64,000 nucleotides of DNA from Isoetes taiwanensis (Eukaryota; Streptophyta; Lycopodiopsida; Isoetales; Isoetaceae): the NCBI GenBank assembly GCA_021234155.1, contig JAJEKV010000065.1, positions 3,264,312 through 3,328,311 on the forward strand, read 5' to 3'. The notes below the pieces were generated by a model, which was not told the origin of the DNA, searched no databases, and saw only the letters and a list, made by a program, of their open reading frames with translations. The stretch's first letter is position 1; each line of letters opens with the position of its first letter. Made by a program: the position numbers and the translations under genes. Shown here in pieces: positions 11,641-23,619 of the stretch.

Positions 11641-11698
11641 CTGATGGTAGTATAAATTAAGGCTGCTAGCTGATGGTAGTATAAATTAAGGCTGCTAC
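11641..11698. repeat. Tandem duplication, 29-bp unit, two copies
   Basis: CTGATGGTAGTATAAATTAA followed by GGCTGCTA appears at 11641 and again at 11670, practically identical. Confidence 0.9.
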
Positions 11699-12704
11699 TT
11701 GACTTCATACCTGATAGAGTAGCTGTGTAAGTAACCATTGCGTTCTGTTTGAGAGGCCGATGTTCAATTTTTTGCTTTCTCCCAGGTGATACCTTGCTTG
11801 GTTTTGCAAATATTTATAGTGCAAAATGACATACAATCCAGATGACTTGATGGTTGAGTCTTACAAAGATTGGTAAGCTACATAAATTGTTCTTTGCAAC
11901 ATTAACCTTATTTAGGGTCTAAATGAGAAGGGAGAAACTGTCAGGTTTAAGTTTTTACATGTTCCTTCCAGGTCTCGTTTAGAGGCGTCAGTGCCTGCCA
12001 ACTCATACAACGCTCTAAAACGTTTGTCTTTTATTGTGCTGTACTATGTGAATATGAGGAATGGAAACTACAGAAAAATAACATGCCCTCCCTGACTTCG
12101 TTTTGCATACTCGATCCCCTTGAAGCATCTCATAATCTTGGACATAGCCAATCCTAGAAAACCACTTTTACAAATTCTAGTGTAAAGCCAAACCCAATCC
12201 TAGGAAGCTTTTCTGTTATGTCTTGCATTTCTGCAATAAAACCACTAGATAGCTTCATCCCTTCATTATGAAGTGCATACCTCTAAGATATTTGCAACAC
12301 AGTCAGTTCATGTACGTCTTAATTTGTTTTCTTATGTCATGTTTTACTGTCTGAGTTTTTTTTTTCTTAGGGACATCAGTCTTTAACAGGCTTGCAATAT
12401 GGGAGGGATAAGCCTTTCCTGCATTCCTAGGCTATCCATGTGCCCCTCCACCTTAGCAGAAAATGGCATCTACCATTCTTTGCCTTTAGATACAGAAAAT
12501 AAGAGAAAGGGGAAGCTTGAGTAGTTGTCTTGTAGAGAGTTGGCTAGCAGTTTGAGTGTCTGATCCTCTCATAACAGTGGAAATTTGGCCGTATAAGTTT
12601 TTGGGGCTAGATTGGAATGGTTTTCCTATTTGCAGACAGGTATAGCAACCCTTGCCTTTTTTTGGCATTATCTAGGAATTGTGGGTTGTTTTTTTGTTAT
12701 GCAG

Positions 12705-12927
12705 GAGTTCTTGCTGCTGGGATAGCTCTATTCTTGCCTTGCAAGGGCAGCTGAAAAAGGCATTCAGTGCTGGTCTCAAATTTAACAAGTTTGCAAATCT
12801 CAGCTTTAGCAAAACTGAAAATGCATATACATTGCAGAGCTGTGCAAGTAGACGCACATTTGATCATAGCAATCTTGTGCACCTTTTGAAAAACCTTTGG
12901 TTGATGCTTATGTCATCTCATCTTTAA
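12705..12927 (+). other. Possible exon of an unrecognised gene
   Basis: An open frame follows a good acceptor context (TTGTTATGCAG, ending at about 12704) and runs to a stop at 12927. It encodes a hydrophilic stretch with WDSSILALQGQLKKAFSAGL and HSNLVHLLKNLWLMLMS. I do not recognise the family. Its last 30 bases overlap a 94-bp tandem duplication, which would be odd for a conserved exon. It could be chance. Confidence 0.2.
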
Positions 12928-13080
12928 TATGCATGCACATATAAATTACACATCATCAATCTATCTACAACTTGTCTTATGGAAAAAGCTTTGGTTGATG
13001 CTTATGTCATCCATCTTCAAGACATGCACGCACATATAAATTACACAACATCAATCTATCTACGTCATGCCTTATGGATC
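12895..13080. repeat. Tandem duplication, ~94-bp unit, two copies
   Basis: CTTTGGTTGATGCTTATGTC occurs at 12895 and 12989. Both copies continue through CACATATAAATTACACA and ATCAATCTATCTAC to a CTTATGGA tail. The divergence is higher than in the 44-bp and 29-bp duplications. Confidence 0.88.
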
Positions 13081-14205
13081 TTCTACAATCCACAATACTC
13101 TTGAAATTTGCTTTCTAGATGTCTTCGTAACTTTCAATTCAGTTAAAGCTTTGGCTTCCACGACCCCGTGAATCCAGCTCCACGAGGACAGACATTGCAG
13201 AGTCAACTAGTTTCCTTGTTTGCCTTTATGTCTCTTCGCGCTTTCTCTTGCATAGAACAATCAATTGTTTTTGTTCTGTTTAGAGCATTAGGAAATAGAA
13301 CAGATAATAAAATGCATGTCTTCACTGATTGACCATTTTATGACAGATCGTAAGGCATGACCTTGCTCTTTCGGCTGATTATTTCTTCTTGTTCACTTCT
13401 GTGTTTTTCTATAACCTGCAGAGGTGTGTTGATAGTAGCAACTAAAATGCATAATGTTTTCAGGGGAGACGACATATGGAGAGTACGCTTCTATCAGACA
13501 TTTTTGCCTTTTGCTTAATTGTATGTCCTATAAAGATCTTTTTTTTTTTTGAAATTATGTATGACACCAAAATAGACATTACTTACACCTTTAATTGGAG
13601 ATGTCACCAGTATATATGACATATCTGCATTTATAGTAGATACATCTTTGCAATTTCTGTCAATCTCCTTTATAACTTTATTTGAATGACATAAGCTAGA
13701 TAACTTATAATGGCTTTTAACTCATCACTACCCGTTTAATCACATCTAGAGCTCTACAATTGTTTATCTTTATACCATAAAGAATATATAGATCCATGTG
13801 TACTCTATAGCTCAACTCATCTTTAATATGTACACGTAGCAAAGTTTTATCCAGCTCTTCCTTTAAACTCATACTTTTAACTTTATCCCCTTTCTCACGA
13901 TCGCATAGCTTTGCTAAAACCCTAAAGTTCCGAGATATGGAGGACAGATCCTGACTTACAGCTCTCTGACCCATTTGCCCTGGCACAAGACGAATGCGAC
14001 ATGCTAGGATCTCTGCATTAAATTGGAGCCTTCTCGCTTTTCCAAATATGGTATGTTTATCTATGATACCTAACCTAAGCTGTCTGATTTAGCCTGCATG
14101 TAAGATATCTTGGTAAGCACAAAAAGATTTGGATATGACTAAGATACTTTTTCCCAGCCATAATGTAGACACGCATGAAATATTAGGGCTCCCAGTTTAG
14201 TTCAA

Positions 14206-14524
14206 ATGGTGAACATGGACTCAGACCTAGACTCAGATTCATCTAACTCAGAAGAAGAAGCTCTGAGAGAAGAACTCCTGCATGCTGAGTTCCTGGCTTG
14301 TCTATCAGATTCAGAATATCAAGAGTTCATGACTGATCCTAAGAATGGAAATGGGCAGAAGCGGCTGCATAATGATACCAAGAATGCTTCGGGCAGTAAG
14401 AAACTCATTTCTAGTGGTCCCAGGCAAAATGTTAAGGCTGTTTACAAAGATGTAGAGGCTGAGCTTTCTATCCCTGAAACACAACAAGAGGAGGAATATA
14501 ACTCTGAACAAGAGGATAATCAGG
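14206..14524 (+). other. Possible acidic exon of an unrecognised gene
   Basis: The frame opens just after an acceptor-like CTCCCAG/TTTAG context and ends at a CAG|GTATCC donor-like junction. It encodes about 106 residues with strong protein-like bias: an acidic head (DSDLDSDSSNSEEE), an amphipathic EALREELLHAEFLACL segment, SDSEYQEFM, then a basic and an acidic tail. I do not recognise the family. Other possible plus-strand exons at 12705, 16837 and 18607 may belong to the same unidentified gene, but no splice chain could be proven. Composition is the main support. Confidence 0.35.
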
Positions 14525-14739
14525 TATCCTTTCATTGTACAATAAAACTAATGCTTCTGCAGACTAAGGAATGATCAACTGATGATGTGTACAGAGCCCT
14601 CTAATTTAACACATGAGCTATAAATGCAAAACAGGTTCTAGATTTCAAATTCTTTTTCCATTTTCTTATCTTATGCGTAAGAGTATTAAGGCTCTGATAT
14701 GCCCATCTGTAGGAACCCTTTTTCTGCATACAGGGCAAA

Positions 14740-14850
14740 AGGTTACAAGAGCTGAAAGGTGAAAAACCAAGAAGCCTCATTGTACCTTTTGGCCCTTCAT
14801 GCATTACCATAAATATGCTAATATCATGTTGATTGGCTGCAGGTACCGAG
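14740..14850. repeat. Diverged dispersed repeat (partner 17325-17440)
   Basis: Shared ordered strings are AATGTACCTTTTGGCCCTT (here ATTGTACCTTTTGGCCCTT), ATGCTAAT and TTGATTGGCTGCAGGTAC. The same series occurs at 17367-17434 in the same orientation. Confidence 0.7.
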
Positions 14851-15719
14851 CTTCTCCCACCTTTGTCATTTTTTGTTTCTGTTATGCTAGAAGATTAGAG
14901 TTTTTCTGGAGACGAGGAGATGTCTACACTCTCAAAGAATGAAGGAGCTATATGAAAAGATACAAGGGATCTAAAAATGGTGACAAAATTCTCGTTTATG
15001 TTCTGAATAGCTGGTGATGACTTCCAACTCTTTACTCTAGGCGGTTTATATCATGAATATATGACTTTCGGCTGTTTTTTCAACAAGTATAGTCATTGTA
15101 TTTGAAAAGTCAGGGAATACTACAGATGTACTGACTGCTTTTGTAGCAGCTGAGTATCATATAGTTAAATACTCCTTTAGGATCATGCGACTGATATACT
15201 TTTAGTTCATAGTATAAATTTGCTGTTGCTTACAAACAGTGTCCCTATATCTCATGTAGATCTACAACCTTTTTAATATAGAAAGCTGGAAAAATTTACA
15301 TACAGTAGTCTACATTGTATGTTGAATTCCTTTGTATAAATTTAAAGAGTCTAATTATGAGTGCATCAGTTATAAGCAATGAAATATGATGGGTTTGTGT
15401 AATGCTACTGAATGTGTTATAAATATGATTTTATTAGACATCACCCCAGCATAACACGCTTTGTGTAATATGATAAAGCTATAGACTGGGAATTTATTTA
15501 CAACATATATTTACAATTATTAAAGAGCATGTAAAGTTTGCTGATATAGACATAGTTTGATATCTCTGATAATAGACACATCTGTTACAATGTTTGGCTC
15601 TTGTATATTTTTACAATTTGTTTATAAAAAATATGATAATTGGACAAAGGAGAAAGGATCAAAAGATAATGTATCAGTTTCGAATGCTTTATTCATCTCT
15701 TTGGATTGATAATACAGTA

Positions 15720-15785
15720 GAGGGATTGACCGAAGCTGATGCATGACCTAGAATACTAGGTTAGGCCCCCTTTTTTTTTTAATTA
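15720..15785 (+). repeat. Short hairpin plus poly-T element, copy 1 (partner 17893-17965)
   Basis: GGGATTGACCGAAGCTGATG is followed by a perfect small hairpin, CCTAG-AATA-CTAGG, then a C-rich spacer and a T run leading into AATTAA. The partner at 17893-17965 has the same order with a different stem (CTAGC-GTAT-GCTAG) and a 19-base T run. This could be a decayed Pol III-type short element. Confidence 0.45.
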
Positions 15786-16491
15786 AGCTATGCTTTAGTT
15801 AAGCAATTTTGCTTGGACAGTCAATAGTGATCCAAAGATTTCTGCTACACTAGAAAACGACCTTCATATGAGACATATTTCCTCATAAATGAAGGTTTAT
15901 TGCATTAATTATTTTGCTTTGATAATCAATATATATTCAGGGATCTAGTGATCTTTTTGGATACTACAAATGGATTTGAATGAGATATGTGTTTTGTCAA
16001 ATGGTTTCTAGGGACCATTCTAACTTAAACTTGAGTTTGATATGAAGGGTGTGATTTTTTGCCTTGATAGGCAATAATGGTCTAGTTATAGACTACCTAA
16101 CACTGCCGAAGTACACATCTCCAAGAAACATTGACTTAAACCTAGAGCACAAGGGGATATAGGAGATCTTCAATATTGTACAATGTGCTCTACTTGAATA
16201 TTAAATTCCCATTTGGTAAGCATAAAGCTTATAAGATTTCCATTTTATTTCATGCATGCATTTGGCTTAAAGGCATGTTGGACATGTGGTGCTCAACATG
16301 CAAATATGCTTGCATGTCACTTTTACCATAGCGTTTGGATCTTGCCAAAAGTGCTCATTTGCCTATAGTAGGTAAACTCTAAGATGTGTTGCTCTATCTT
16401 TTGGTATGAGATGAAACGCCACATGCTAGTGGGCTAAATATAGTTTGCAACAATAAAGTAAAGGAGGCAAAGACAAAGCAAAAGGCTTGGA

Positions 16492-16600
16492 GGATTTTTT
16501 GCCTTATGGTTCGAAAGTCTAAGTTTAAGGTAATGATAAAGGTAAATGCTCATGGGATTTTTTGCCTAATGGTTCGAAAGTCTAAGGTTTTCAGAAGCCC
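16492..16600. repeat. Tandem duplication, ~63-bp unit, two copies
   Basis: GGATTTTTTGCCTTATGGTT followed by CGAAAGTCTAAG is at 16492. GGATTTTTTGCCTAATGGTT followed by CGAAAGTCTAAG is at 16555. Confidence 0.88.
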
Positions 16601-16836
16601 CAACAGTCCATCATTTTGACGGTGCCATAAGCTGAGTTGTGCCATAAACAGAGGCGCCATTGATAGAGTGGGACTCGGGTCTTCCTTTGTACAAAAAAAA
16701 TGTGCTGCAAGAATGATTCTCTATATTTACAGTGCTATGGATAGGGTCCCGATTTCTCTACACAGGTATTTCAGCATGTGACTTGAAAACCATGGATGCA
16801 TAATATCGAAGCTTGCTTTACTCTGAGGGCATTTAG

Positions 16837-17019
16837 ATGCAATATCTAGTTGTAAGATCCAGATGTAATATGGTGGATGGGGCCTTTGGGGAAGCTTGTC
16901 TACCTAAAAGATCTATTAGATGCATTGTAGTGCATCCTCTGCCTATGTATCTATCCTCCTCCAAAACAACCAATGAATATTTTCTGCCATATAATGGTGA
17001 AAGGAGCTTCAAATCCAGG
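16837..17019 (+). other. Possible exon of an unrecognised gene
   Basis: The frame begins directly after GCATTTAG (acceptor-like) and ends at AATCCAG|GTTTGT (donor-like). It encodes about 61 residues with KRSIRCIVVHPLPMYLSSSK and NEYFLPYNGERSFKSR. The composition is protein-like but no family was recognised. It could pair with the acidic frame at 14206. Confidence 0.25.
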
Positions 17020-17324
17020 TTTGTATGATATAAATTTCTGGTTAAAACAAGCTTCGTATGTGACTCATGCATGTATAAACCAACAATGTAAAGCAATTGA
17101 TTAAAGCCATGCTTAGTTCTAAATAAACGATATAGCATTTTGTTGCTCTTAGACTAAGCAACATATTAATTGCTTTGCTTTCAATAAATGGCAGTTGCAT
17201 CTGAAAACTCTACTTCAGACATTTATATTCATGATGATACAGTTAAGATGATGTTGTATTCTCTTTAAAAATTTAGCTTTCAGTTATTCTATAACACATC
17301 TTTCTTGTTAAGGTTTACTCAGGG

Positions 17325-17440
17325 CAAAGGGATACAATTGGTGATCAGTGATAAACTAAAAGACCCAATGTACCTTTTGGCCCTTGCACTTTTACTGTTT
17401 TCATGCTAATTGTGTATTGATTGGCTGCAAGTACGGGCTC
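17325..17440. repeat. Diverged dispersed repeat (partner 14740-14850)
   Basis: Contains CAATGTACCTTTTGGCCCTT, CATGCTAATTG and TTGATTGGCTGCAAGTAC in the same order as 14776-14847. Confidence 0.7.
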
Positions 17441-17892
17441 TCTCCTCCTATTGTGTCTTTTTTGCTTTTCAGGGTTTTCTTTAGCTTGAAAGAGAATGGA
17501 ATATGGAATTGGAGATGTTGGCTGAGCCTTGGAGCGATAAATGACGAAAGTTTCTGAAATTTTATAGCCATGAACCATGGAGTTCTACTAATCCAACACT
17601 TAAGGCTGCTATGCCTCTACATTGATAAGTACAAGGGTTCTTTTTATGCCCATATTTTGAGTTGTATTTCTATTTGAATGGCTTAACAGTTGCGCTTGCT
17701 CAAGCCAAGTTTCTAGCTATGTTTTTGAGCATTAGAACATGGAGTTCATGGTCTTTGTAATTTGACCGAATTCAAGTTGATGCTGACTTCTGGTTTGTAA
17801 ATAATAGTCTTCATGTTAAATTACTTAGGCTTTGGGAAAAGAGGTACTAATCTAGACTGACTTGCTCAGTTTAGATGTAGGATGATAATACT

Positions 17893-17965
17893 GCCAAGGG
17901 ATTGACCGAGGTAGATGATGGTCTAGCGTATGCTAGTTCAAACTGGATTTTTTTTTTTTTTTTTT
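17893..17965 (+). repeat. Short hairpin plus poly-T element, copy 2
   Basis: AGGGATTGACCGAGGTAGATG is followed by the hairpin CTAGC-GTAT-GCTAG, then a box B-like AGTTCAAACTGG and a T19 run. See copy 1 at 15720. Confidence 0.45.
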
Positions 17966-18606
17966 AATTAATGATGTGGAATGCATTTGATACAAGGCGT
18001 ATTTGACTTGTTACAGTTGGACTAAGTAAATGTGGCAAATACCACCATCCATAAGGTAGCATTTGCTGAACAATGTGGAATGTGTTTGCCCTAAATTTCT
18101 ATGTGATCGTGGCTTGACTGTGGCACAGATTTGGGAAGCTCAATGGCCACCATGCAGCATATGCATGATCTAATGCTTGAGACCTAGAAGGAAGTATGGT
18201 TGGAAATAATACATGTACATTGTTGCGATATTATGGTCCATGCATTATGGCTTTTCTTTTTTCAATACATTGGTTTTCACCAAAAAAATTCTAACGATTG
18301 CATAGGCAAAATAACATGGACGAACATATCGGATAGCCCTAATTCTTCATGTTTGATCGAACTGATTCTATTTGAACTAATATGATGCAAGAGCACCATA
18401 CATCTGGCATACGACATCTTGGATGGATCCTCAGCCATAGATGAAAGGTATGGTTCAGATCGCACATTATATAGGCTTTCAGGGGTTTAAGGAAGCCGTA
18501 GCTTATGGCAATTCCGGAAATTAGCTGCAGAAATGCTATTGTGCATTGTTGCTCTGCTTTTCTAGTCGCTTGCCTGTGCTTGGTGGTAGCTAGGGGATGA
18601 AAGAAA

Positions 18607-18792
18607 TTGGATTTGATATGGCCACAAGGAAAAGAAGTAAAGAAGAAACGGGCAAATCTGCAAAGAGAACAAGTATCTTATTTCATGAAACTGTGGTATC
18701 TACATCCTGCTCTGATGAATATGATAAATGCTTCTGTAGTCAAATTAGTGGAAACTATTGTGCAATCTGCAGATCAGGATAGCAATGGATAA
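18607..18792 (+). other. Possible exon of an unrecognised gene
   Basis: An open frame encodes WPQGKEVKKKRANLQREQ, then a helical-looking MKLWYLHPALMNMINASVVK segment, ending in a stop at 18792. A second frame continues open from about 18786 to 18965 (QNMLLQVEVMMLLLKTW), so either one terminal exon carries a frameshift or neither is real. No family was recognised. Confidence 0.2.
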
Positions 18793-19282
18793 AATCTGTG
18801 GAAGACCATGTGGATGAGGAAAGAGGGCAAAATATGCTCCTTCAAGTAGAAGTTATGATGTTGCTGCTCAAGACATGGGCTGTTTTTATGATCAAACAAG
18901 ACATTGAAGATGCTTCTAGGAATACACAAATCATCAAAACTAAAGGCATTTCTGCTGGAACATAAGGCTTCACACAGGTCTGACGATTTTCATTTGTTAT
19001 GTACTTCCATTGCTTCAATGCACTTCCACTGATTAAACACATTCACTGCTTAAATAATTCTTAACGAGTTAAATGGTACTCATTCAAAGGCATGCATAGC
19101 CTATACATATATATGTGGAAAAAGGGGGAAGATAATCTAATTATTTTGTAATTTCACAGTAGGATCAATCTCAATTTAGCATTATCTAGGTGCTTTCCAA
19201 AGGAAATAAATCGAGCTTAGCTTGTACTCACAGGAAGATAATTACAGGAAGACAATCTAGCCTTGCAAGGAAGTCAGCCTGC

Positions 19283-19841
19283 TAGCACTACACAAAAAGG
19301 TGCAGATAAGGCATTAACAACGGGCTGCCCCAGACTGATATCGGGGATCTCAGTCCACATAAAATGCTGGGAAGCCTCATGCCACTGGTATGGGAGAAGC
19401 TCGAAAGGCTCGCAATTAATAATGGCCCTCCCATCCCCCAGGTATCTGTACTCACGACCCGGGGCTTCGGTGTCTGCCTGCTCTATCTCCCAAAGGTCGT
19501 CTTCTCAGGCCAAAGTCCAGCTACGGGCTGCCTCTCTTCGAATGGCCTCCTCCTCAGAATATTCCTCACACTCAGAGGGATAAAATTTAACCAGCATCAT
19601 AACCTGGTCGGGTTGCTCGACCATGGTATACAGCTGCTGTTGGAGGTTAAGCTTAATCAGAAAATGTTCGGATTGATGGAATATGGGGTAAGGTATCCTA
19701 ATGTCGTTGCTAAACTGCTGTACCAACTCATTTAGGAGGATGCGATCGAGTCCTTGTCGGTTGTAAATCTTTGCCCAGAAGCGGTGCATAGATCTGTATA
19801 TAGTGAGTGGCGGAGGTCAAAGTACTCTTGGTGTTAGCCAT
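19283..19841 (-). pseudogene. Broken minus-strand ORF, possibly from a retroelement
   Basis: A minus-strand ATG at 19841 (MANTKSTLTSATHY) is followed after one frame change by a roughly 95-residue stretch (HRFWAKIYNRQGLDR, LLNELVQQFSNDIRIPYPIF, FYPSECEEYSEEEAIRREAA). After one stop near 19505 there is another stretch (EDDLWEIEQADTEAPGREY, PFELLPYQWHEASQHFMW). Composition and continuity look like real former coding sequence. I do not recognise the domain. A retrotransposon gag or accessory origin is a guess. The GC-rich region above it (19850-20000) could hold its former promoter. Confidence 0.4.
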
Positions 19842-20108
19842 GGTTGGCGCTGATGGCGATTGGCGGTGATGAAGGCGCTGGTGCATGGAGGTGGCGCAGG
19901 CTCAAGCAAGGTTCAGGTAGGAGCTGGAGTTCCGGTAGCTATGGTGGACGACCAGGCGGGAGGAAGGTAGCGCAAAACAAGGAAAAAGCGGTCTTTAACT
20001 TTTTAATTTCAAATTTTTTTGTTTAAACTTAAAAAAATATATATCGGCGAAATCGCATTTTATCTGGGCGTGGTTGCTCCCATTATCTGGCGTTTATCTC
20101 CCGGTTCT

Positions 20109-20306
20109 GGTTAAAGGTCGACAAATGTGGAATCGAGGGTGTGAGTTTTGGTTGCCATAACCCTCTCCACCTTTTTCGGATCGGCCCCTATTTTTGTTCC
20201 AATGGGTCGGGCCCATTGGAACAAAATACCCTAGGGGGATCCGAGGTATCAAAAAGTTATAGCAACTACCAAACTCACACCCCGTTCCATTGGTCACCTT
20301 TGACCC
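20109..20306. mobile_element. Foldback MITE, ~198 bp, nearly full-length inverted repeat
   Basis: The two halves are reverse complements. The centre is TTTTGTTCCAATGGG, four bases, then CCCATTGGAACAAAA. Further out, GGGTGTGAGTTTTGGTTGCC pairs with the reverse complement of the CTACCAAACTCACACCCC side, and the outer ends GGTTAAAGGT and GGGTCAAAGGT match. No ORF is present. The target duplication is not clear. Confidence 0.75.
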
Positions 20307-20309
20307 ACC

Positions 20310-22580
20310 CTACTATGGAACATGTCACTCCACAACTAGGTCATCCTCTCCTTAACTAAGCCAACCAAAATGTTACTTATGGAGTTGGGACGTTCTATCC
20401 TAGGAAAATCTACCATCAACTAACGAGTTAGACTATGGCCAGGGCAACAATTTTTGGTCCACCAAAATCATGCTCACGATACCCTTTGTGGCAGCTCGAG
20501 AATCCATCACGATGCTCCCATCGTATGACTTCCCCTCCCATGGCGACCAAATCACCATAGCAAGGCCCTCCGTCATACTCGGACTACTTCTATGGGAAAA
20601 TCCTATACAGCGGAAGCACACATATACGTTAGCATACAATCATAATGCAAAATAATATATCACCACGAAGGGTGGCCCATCATAATAGGGCACTACCGGG
20701 GCTCGAACTCAAGGGATCAGCGGCGGCGGCCGGGGTCTCGAGGGATATCAGCAGGGCGGAGGAGTATAACATGGCGTTGGCTGGCATAAGACAATGGCTA
20801 GGGTAGTCCACTCCAGCCGCCCCTCCTGTGCACACTTTGCAGATAGGCTAAATCATGCTATGACGTGCTTGTAGCCCTCCGGAGACGCAATCCCAAGGAA
20901 TCACCCTTTTGGGACTACTCGGTTACATCTCCACCATCCCGATGAGGCAGGTGGGAAGCGTCTCCTCCCACGGTATGGCGGATCCCACAGGTGTGCTAGA
21001 GAACACGTGCCCCTCGGTGACCCCCGCATCCGTACCCGACTTACTCTCCCCTAAATCTAAAAGGTCACTCACCAACCCGTTCGAGGCCCAGCGGTCATAT
21101 AGGCTCCCACCCTCAGGCCCGAGAGAGTGCAGGACCCATGCCCGACCCTCACATAGTGACCGGCTATAGGCACGGCACCTTTGTAGGATTACGTAGCCCT
21201 GGAGCAAGACCCCACCCCGATTCACCCTCATGCTCGTTTGTCCGGTGCTGAACCACATCATAGCATCCACAGCCGGGTTGGCTCTTGTGCCTGGTAGCAT
21301 TATTGGGTATTAAGGGATCTAACTAGAGACATCTCTAATCCTAGGAAGCTTTTAGGCCACTACCCTTCCCTTAATTCCCAATACGCGGAAGAAGCAGAAA
21401 GAACTACTGTAGTTACCATCCATGTACTCAGAACAATTCATAAAGAGAATTTAACCATTCCATCTACTCAAAGAAGTGTCAGCAAAAAAGAAACCTATCT
21501 ACTGACTAACCAGTGTCCTGGCTGGAACCATGGTCACGGTAGGCATCCATCTCTCGAAACCCCTCGAAACTGGCAGGTAAGTGTTGGCAAAACAAGCTTA
21601 GGCTGCTGGCTGTTGCTCCTCCTCAATCCCAATTCGAATTTGGGAGAGGAAATGGGGTAGGACCCTTATTCCTAGGCCCAAAATGGTAAGTCCCTTATGG
21701 CCAATCGATTTGGGCCAGGTGGCACCCCCTTATTGGTGATAATTAGCTAATTAGACCATAATGACTTAATTAGGTTAATTAGGCCATTATAATTCATAAT
21801 TAGCACTTTGGCTTTATTAACATAGCTAATAAAAACCATTATGGGTAACCCTCACTTGGACCATTAAGCCCATTGAGTCCTGGTGACGTGTCATGGTATA
21901 CATACGTATACCGTATAGATACCTGGAACGTCACATGATTGAATTAAATTGGTTTGATTTTATTTTATTTGATCGTGTTATTACTTGTGCAGTTACTTTC
22001 TCTTTTTCTTTCTTGCAGGTTTCTTAGCCAAAGATTGAATTGAGCTAAATGCAGGTGCTTAAATAAAGCGCATAGAACATTTGATTGTAAAACCGAGATG
22101 GATGGCAGAGGATATCCAATATATGGTAATTGTCATCTTTTCTTAGATTGTTTGGAATAATGCTATTATATGGTGTATGACCAGTTTTTTATAGCATGTG
22201 CTAATGTACATGCTTCTTGGATAAGATTAAAAAGATCAACAAGCAAATTATTGGGTTCAGCTTTAGCTCCTACAAAGGATATTGATCATGGAGCTTACGG
22301 CATTGTATAGTAATCTTCTTCACATCAAACCGTTGCTCCTTAAATTTGAAATTTGTGTTGTTAGATTTGCAATATCATGGTTCAATTAGGTTTTGTTTCA
22401 GTATGTCATCTTACAATTATTAAAAATGAGTAATGCAATGCATGTTTGATACCATCATTTTTGCCAGCTCTGCTGACGCTTAGCACAAATGCACTTTCAT
22501 CGATTTTCCTGACGATATTTTATCACAAACATTCATTATCATTCGTTATTTTCAGATGATTCTGACATGATCTTAGACTA
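20310..22580. other. No gene recognised; partly GC-rich repetitive-looking sequence
   Basis: 20700-21300 is GC-rich with overlapping open frames on both strands but no recognisable motif. It has the look of non-coding LTR or leader sequence. At 21301-21385 an inverted pair (TTGGGTATTAAGGGA and TCCCTTAATTCCCAA) encloses about 50 bp. A near-perfect palindrome GGTATACATACGTATACC lies at about 21895. Two CTGACG motifs near 22484 and 22513 recall the CACTA-like array. Confidence 0.4.
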
Positions 22581-22589
22581 AATACTAAA

Positions 22590-23154
22590 CAAACATAAAA
22601 CCCTTTACACAAATTAGTAGTTAAAGCCTTAATCAAAAGATCTCTCCACCCAACCGGGCTACTCAACTAGAAATATCAGGCTAGAACATAAAGACAGTAA
22701 CGCATACCCGACAATAAGCACCCACTCATAGCTCCTCCCTCAAGCTAGCATTCTTTAATATGAAACACCAAGAGTTAGACTTAGGGATAGTTATACCCTA
22801 GTGAACAAGATCAACAGGAGCTCTAGGAAAAAGAGATTGGCTTTCTTAGAATTAGATTTAAGATTATAAGGAGTAAAGCAATCTTCTTTGATCCTTTGTC
22901 ACTCTTTCGGCCATTTCTCCCTCATACGGCCGAGCAGAAAAAGCACCACCCCAATTCAGAAACTAGACTCTAAAAGGTTCAGAGAAGTAAAAATCACTCA
23001 AATTCGAGCCCTAGTTGTAGAGATATCGCCAATCGAAGTTTATCTTCTATTTATAGATGTCTCCACGGCTTTAGCCTTCTTTGGCATACCTTTGCCTTCT
23101 TCTTTTCTTCCCAATCATGATATATATTAACTCTATATGATTTCACCTAATGCA
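22590..23154 (-). repeat. 3' LTR of a minus-strand LTR retroelement
   Basis: This aligns with 25793-26067 in the same orientation, with long shared strings (ACACAAATTAGTAG, CCTTAATCAAAAGA, CTCTCCACCCAACC, ACACCAAGAGTTAG, AACAAGATCAACAGGAGCTC). Read on the minus strand it begins TGCATTAGG at 23154 and has a TATAAATA promoter-like box at about 23043-23053. A purine-rich GGGGGAGT lies just inside at about 23170, as expected for a polypurine tract. Confidence 0.75.
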
Positions 23155-23619
23155 TAATTATATTGGCGACTCCCCCGAGCTCGTTTGTTAGATGTTAACC
23201 ATTTCAATTCGTAAAAATCATTCTTTCTTTCTCTCTTTTCGGAAGCAACGGACCTCAATGGCATTAAACATAATTTTCAAGAACTAGTTAACATCAACTT
23301 TAAAACAAGGTGTTGCCGCACAAAGGGTTGCCCATACAAACAAATTTGAGAGAAAAACCTGATGCAGAAAATCTGAGGAAGGAAAAAATTTGAGACTGGG
23401 GAAAAAACTGAGGAAGGAAAGCAAAATTGTTCTAGCATCCCTTCTAAATCTCATTTGGAGACCATCTCGATTTCTTTCCATTAGAAAGCGAGCCACAAAA
23501 GGATCTACTGTTGTGCATAATCTCAGACAAATTGTTGTGCATTTTTAATCTTCATGACAGAATCCTGCAAGCGGACACAACAACACAAAAATAGGCCCAG
23601 ACACAATTATGATAGTTTT

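Noticed and set aside
19283-19300. CACTACACAAAAAGG as another CACTA end
   Set aside because: It differs from CACTACAAG after seven bases, has no subterminal array, and lies within a former coding frame on the minus strand.
20923-21300. 125-codon minus-strand frame in GC-rich DNA
   Set aside because: Open frames exist on both strands at once, as expected from composition, and no domain is recognisable.
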